Source of the DNA: CAZSWR01 sp964610885
GTDB taxonomy: Bacteria > Bacteroidota > Ignavibacteria > Kapaibacteriales > UBA2268
NCBI GenBank assembly: GCA_964610885.1
Contig: CAZSWR010000001.1
Coordinates: forward strand, 93,131 to 157,130
DNA length: 64,000 bases
Reading direction: 5' to 3'
Positions 63,993 through 64,000 of this stretch are shown in pieces (within the stretch, counting starts at the first letter, position 1; every line of letters begins with the position of its first letter). Position numbers and translations under genes: made by a program. The notes under the pieces were generated by a model. That model worked only from the letters and a program-made list of their open reading frames with translations. It had not been told where the DNA came from and did not search any database.

Positions 63993-64000
63993 AATCAAGA

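Larger units (their letters stand above)
63663..64000. other. 338-bp spacer rich in short palindromic repeats
   Basis: No gene. It holds the right repeat copy at 63779-63830 and two ccacgggttgca-type units (about 63850-63875 and 63972-63992), plus gttcaaccctgcggggttga (63881-63900) with a short inverted repeat. Confidence 0.55.

Noticed and set aside
1..64000. CRISPR arrays and tRNA or rRNA genes
   Set aside because: No regularly spaced direct repeats, and no T-arm ggttcgaat-type sequences with acceptor pairing in the spacers. The repeats seen are dispersed or few.

Overview
The window looks like a chromosomal segment of a free-living Gram-negative bacterium of the Bacteroidota/Chlorobiota/Ignavibacteriota (FCB) group. 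The evidence is a very long secreted protein ending in a type IX secretion (Por) sorting domain, an Oar-like TonB-dependent receptor, a DUF3078 barrel, many outer-membrane and lipoprotein signals, few Shine-Dalgarno sequences, and GC-richer genes separated by AT-rich spacers full of short dispersed repeats. No rRNA, tRNA, CRISPR array, prophage or transposase gene was found. The exact phylum is inference.

Layout. 1-6005: heavy-metal RND efflux operon on the minus strand (His-rich membrane protein, membrane fusion protein, HME-RND pump, TolC-like protein cut by the window edge). 6249-13267: pyrB, a DUF1015 gene, pyruvate kinase and an ABC-F ATPase. 13360-17070: Oar-like receptor and YbaK deacylase. 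17372-19829: a receiver-PAS-kinase protein with exonuclease III. 20107-24724: DUF3078 protein, TlpA-like thioredoxin and PriA as one minus-strand run. 24802-28603: ackA-pta and a secreted amidase. 29025-35803: two large PAS histidine kinases, one with a predicted periplasmic heme c domain. 36144-42509: an unknown lipoprotein, a PASTA-only membrane protein and the 1305-residue T9SS cargo. 43064-46052: a small CxxC protein, gcvPB, a small barrel protein and OsmC. 46534-53255: GH57 branching enzyme, a double-OmpA protein, two tandem UbiA-type proteins and TsaB. 53278-58349: a zinc-peptidase-like protein and a YbhF/S/R-type ABC exporter with its ATPase split into two genes behind a strong palindromic operator. 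58734-63662: TPR protein, a five-PAS histidine kinase and a Blc-type lipocalin.

How genes work together. The pump, fusion protein and TolC homologue should form one tripartite metal exporter. AckA and Pta interconvert acetate and acetyl-CoA, downstream of pyruvate kinase in metabolism although not in the same operon. Four sensor kinases lie in the window; three share the same H-box subfamily and none has a separate response regulator next to it, so their partners must be elsewhere.

The most unusual content is in the spacers. A roughly 53-bp hairpin-plus-T-tract element occurs four times, three of them starting 1-6 bases after a stop codon. A 124/125-bp MITE-like element occurs twice plus one solo end. 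There is a 199-bp element bounded by perfect 27-bp inverted repeats, a 125-bp repeat pair, and a 25-bp repeat found identically at two distant places. No complete new biological system can be asserted from sequence alone; the best leads are the hairpin element, the heme c kinase, the split YbhF operon with its operator, and the degenerate UbiA paralogue.
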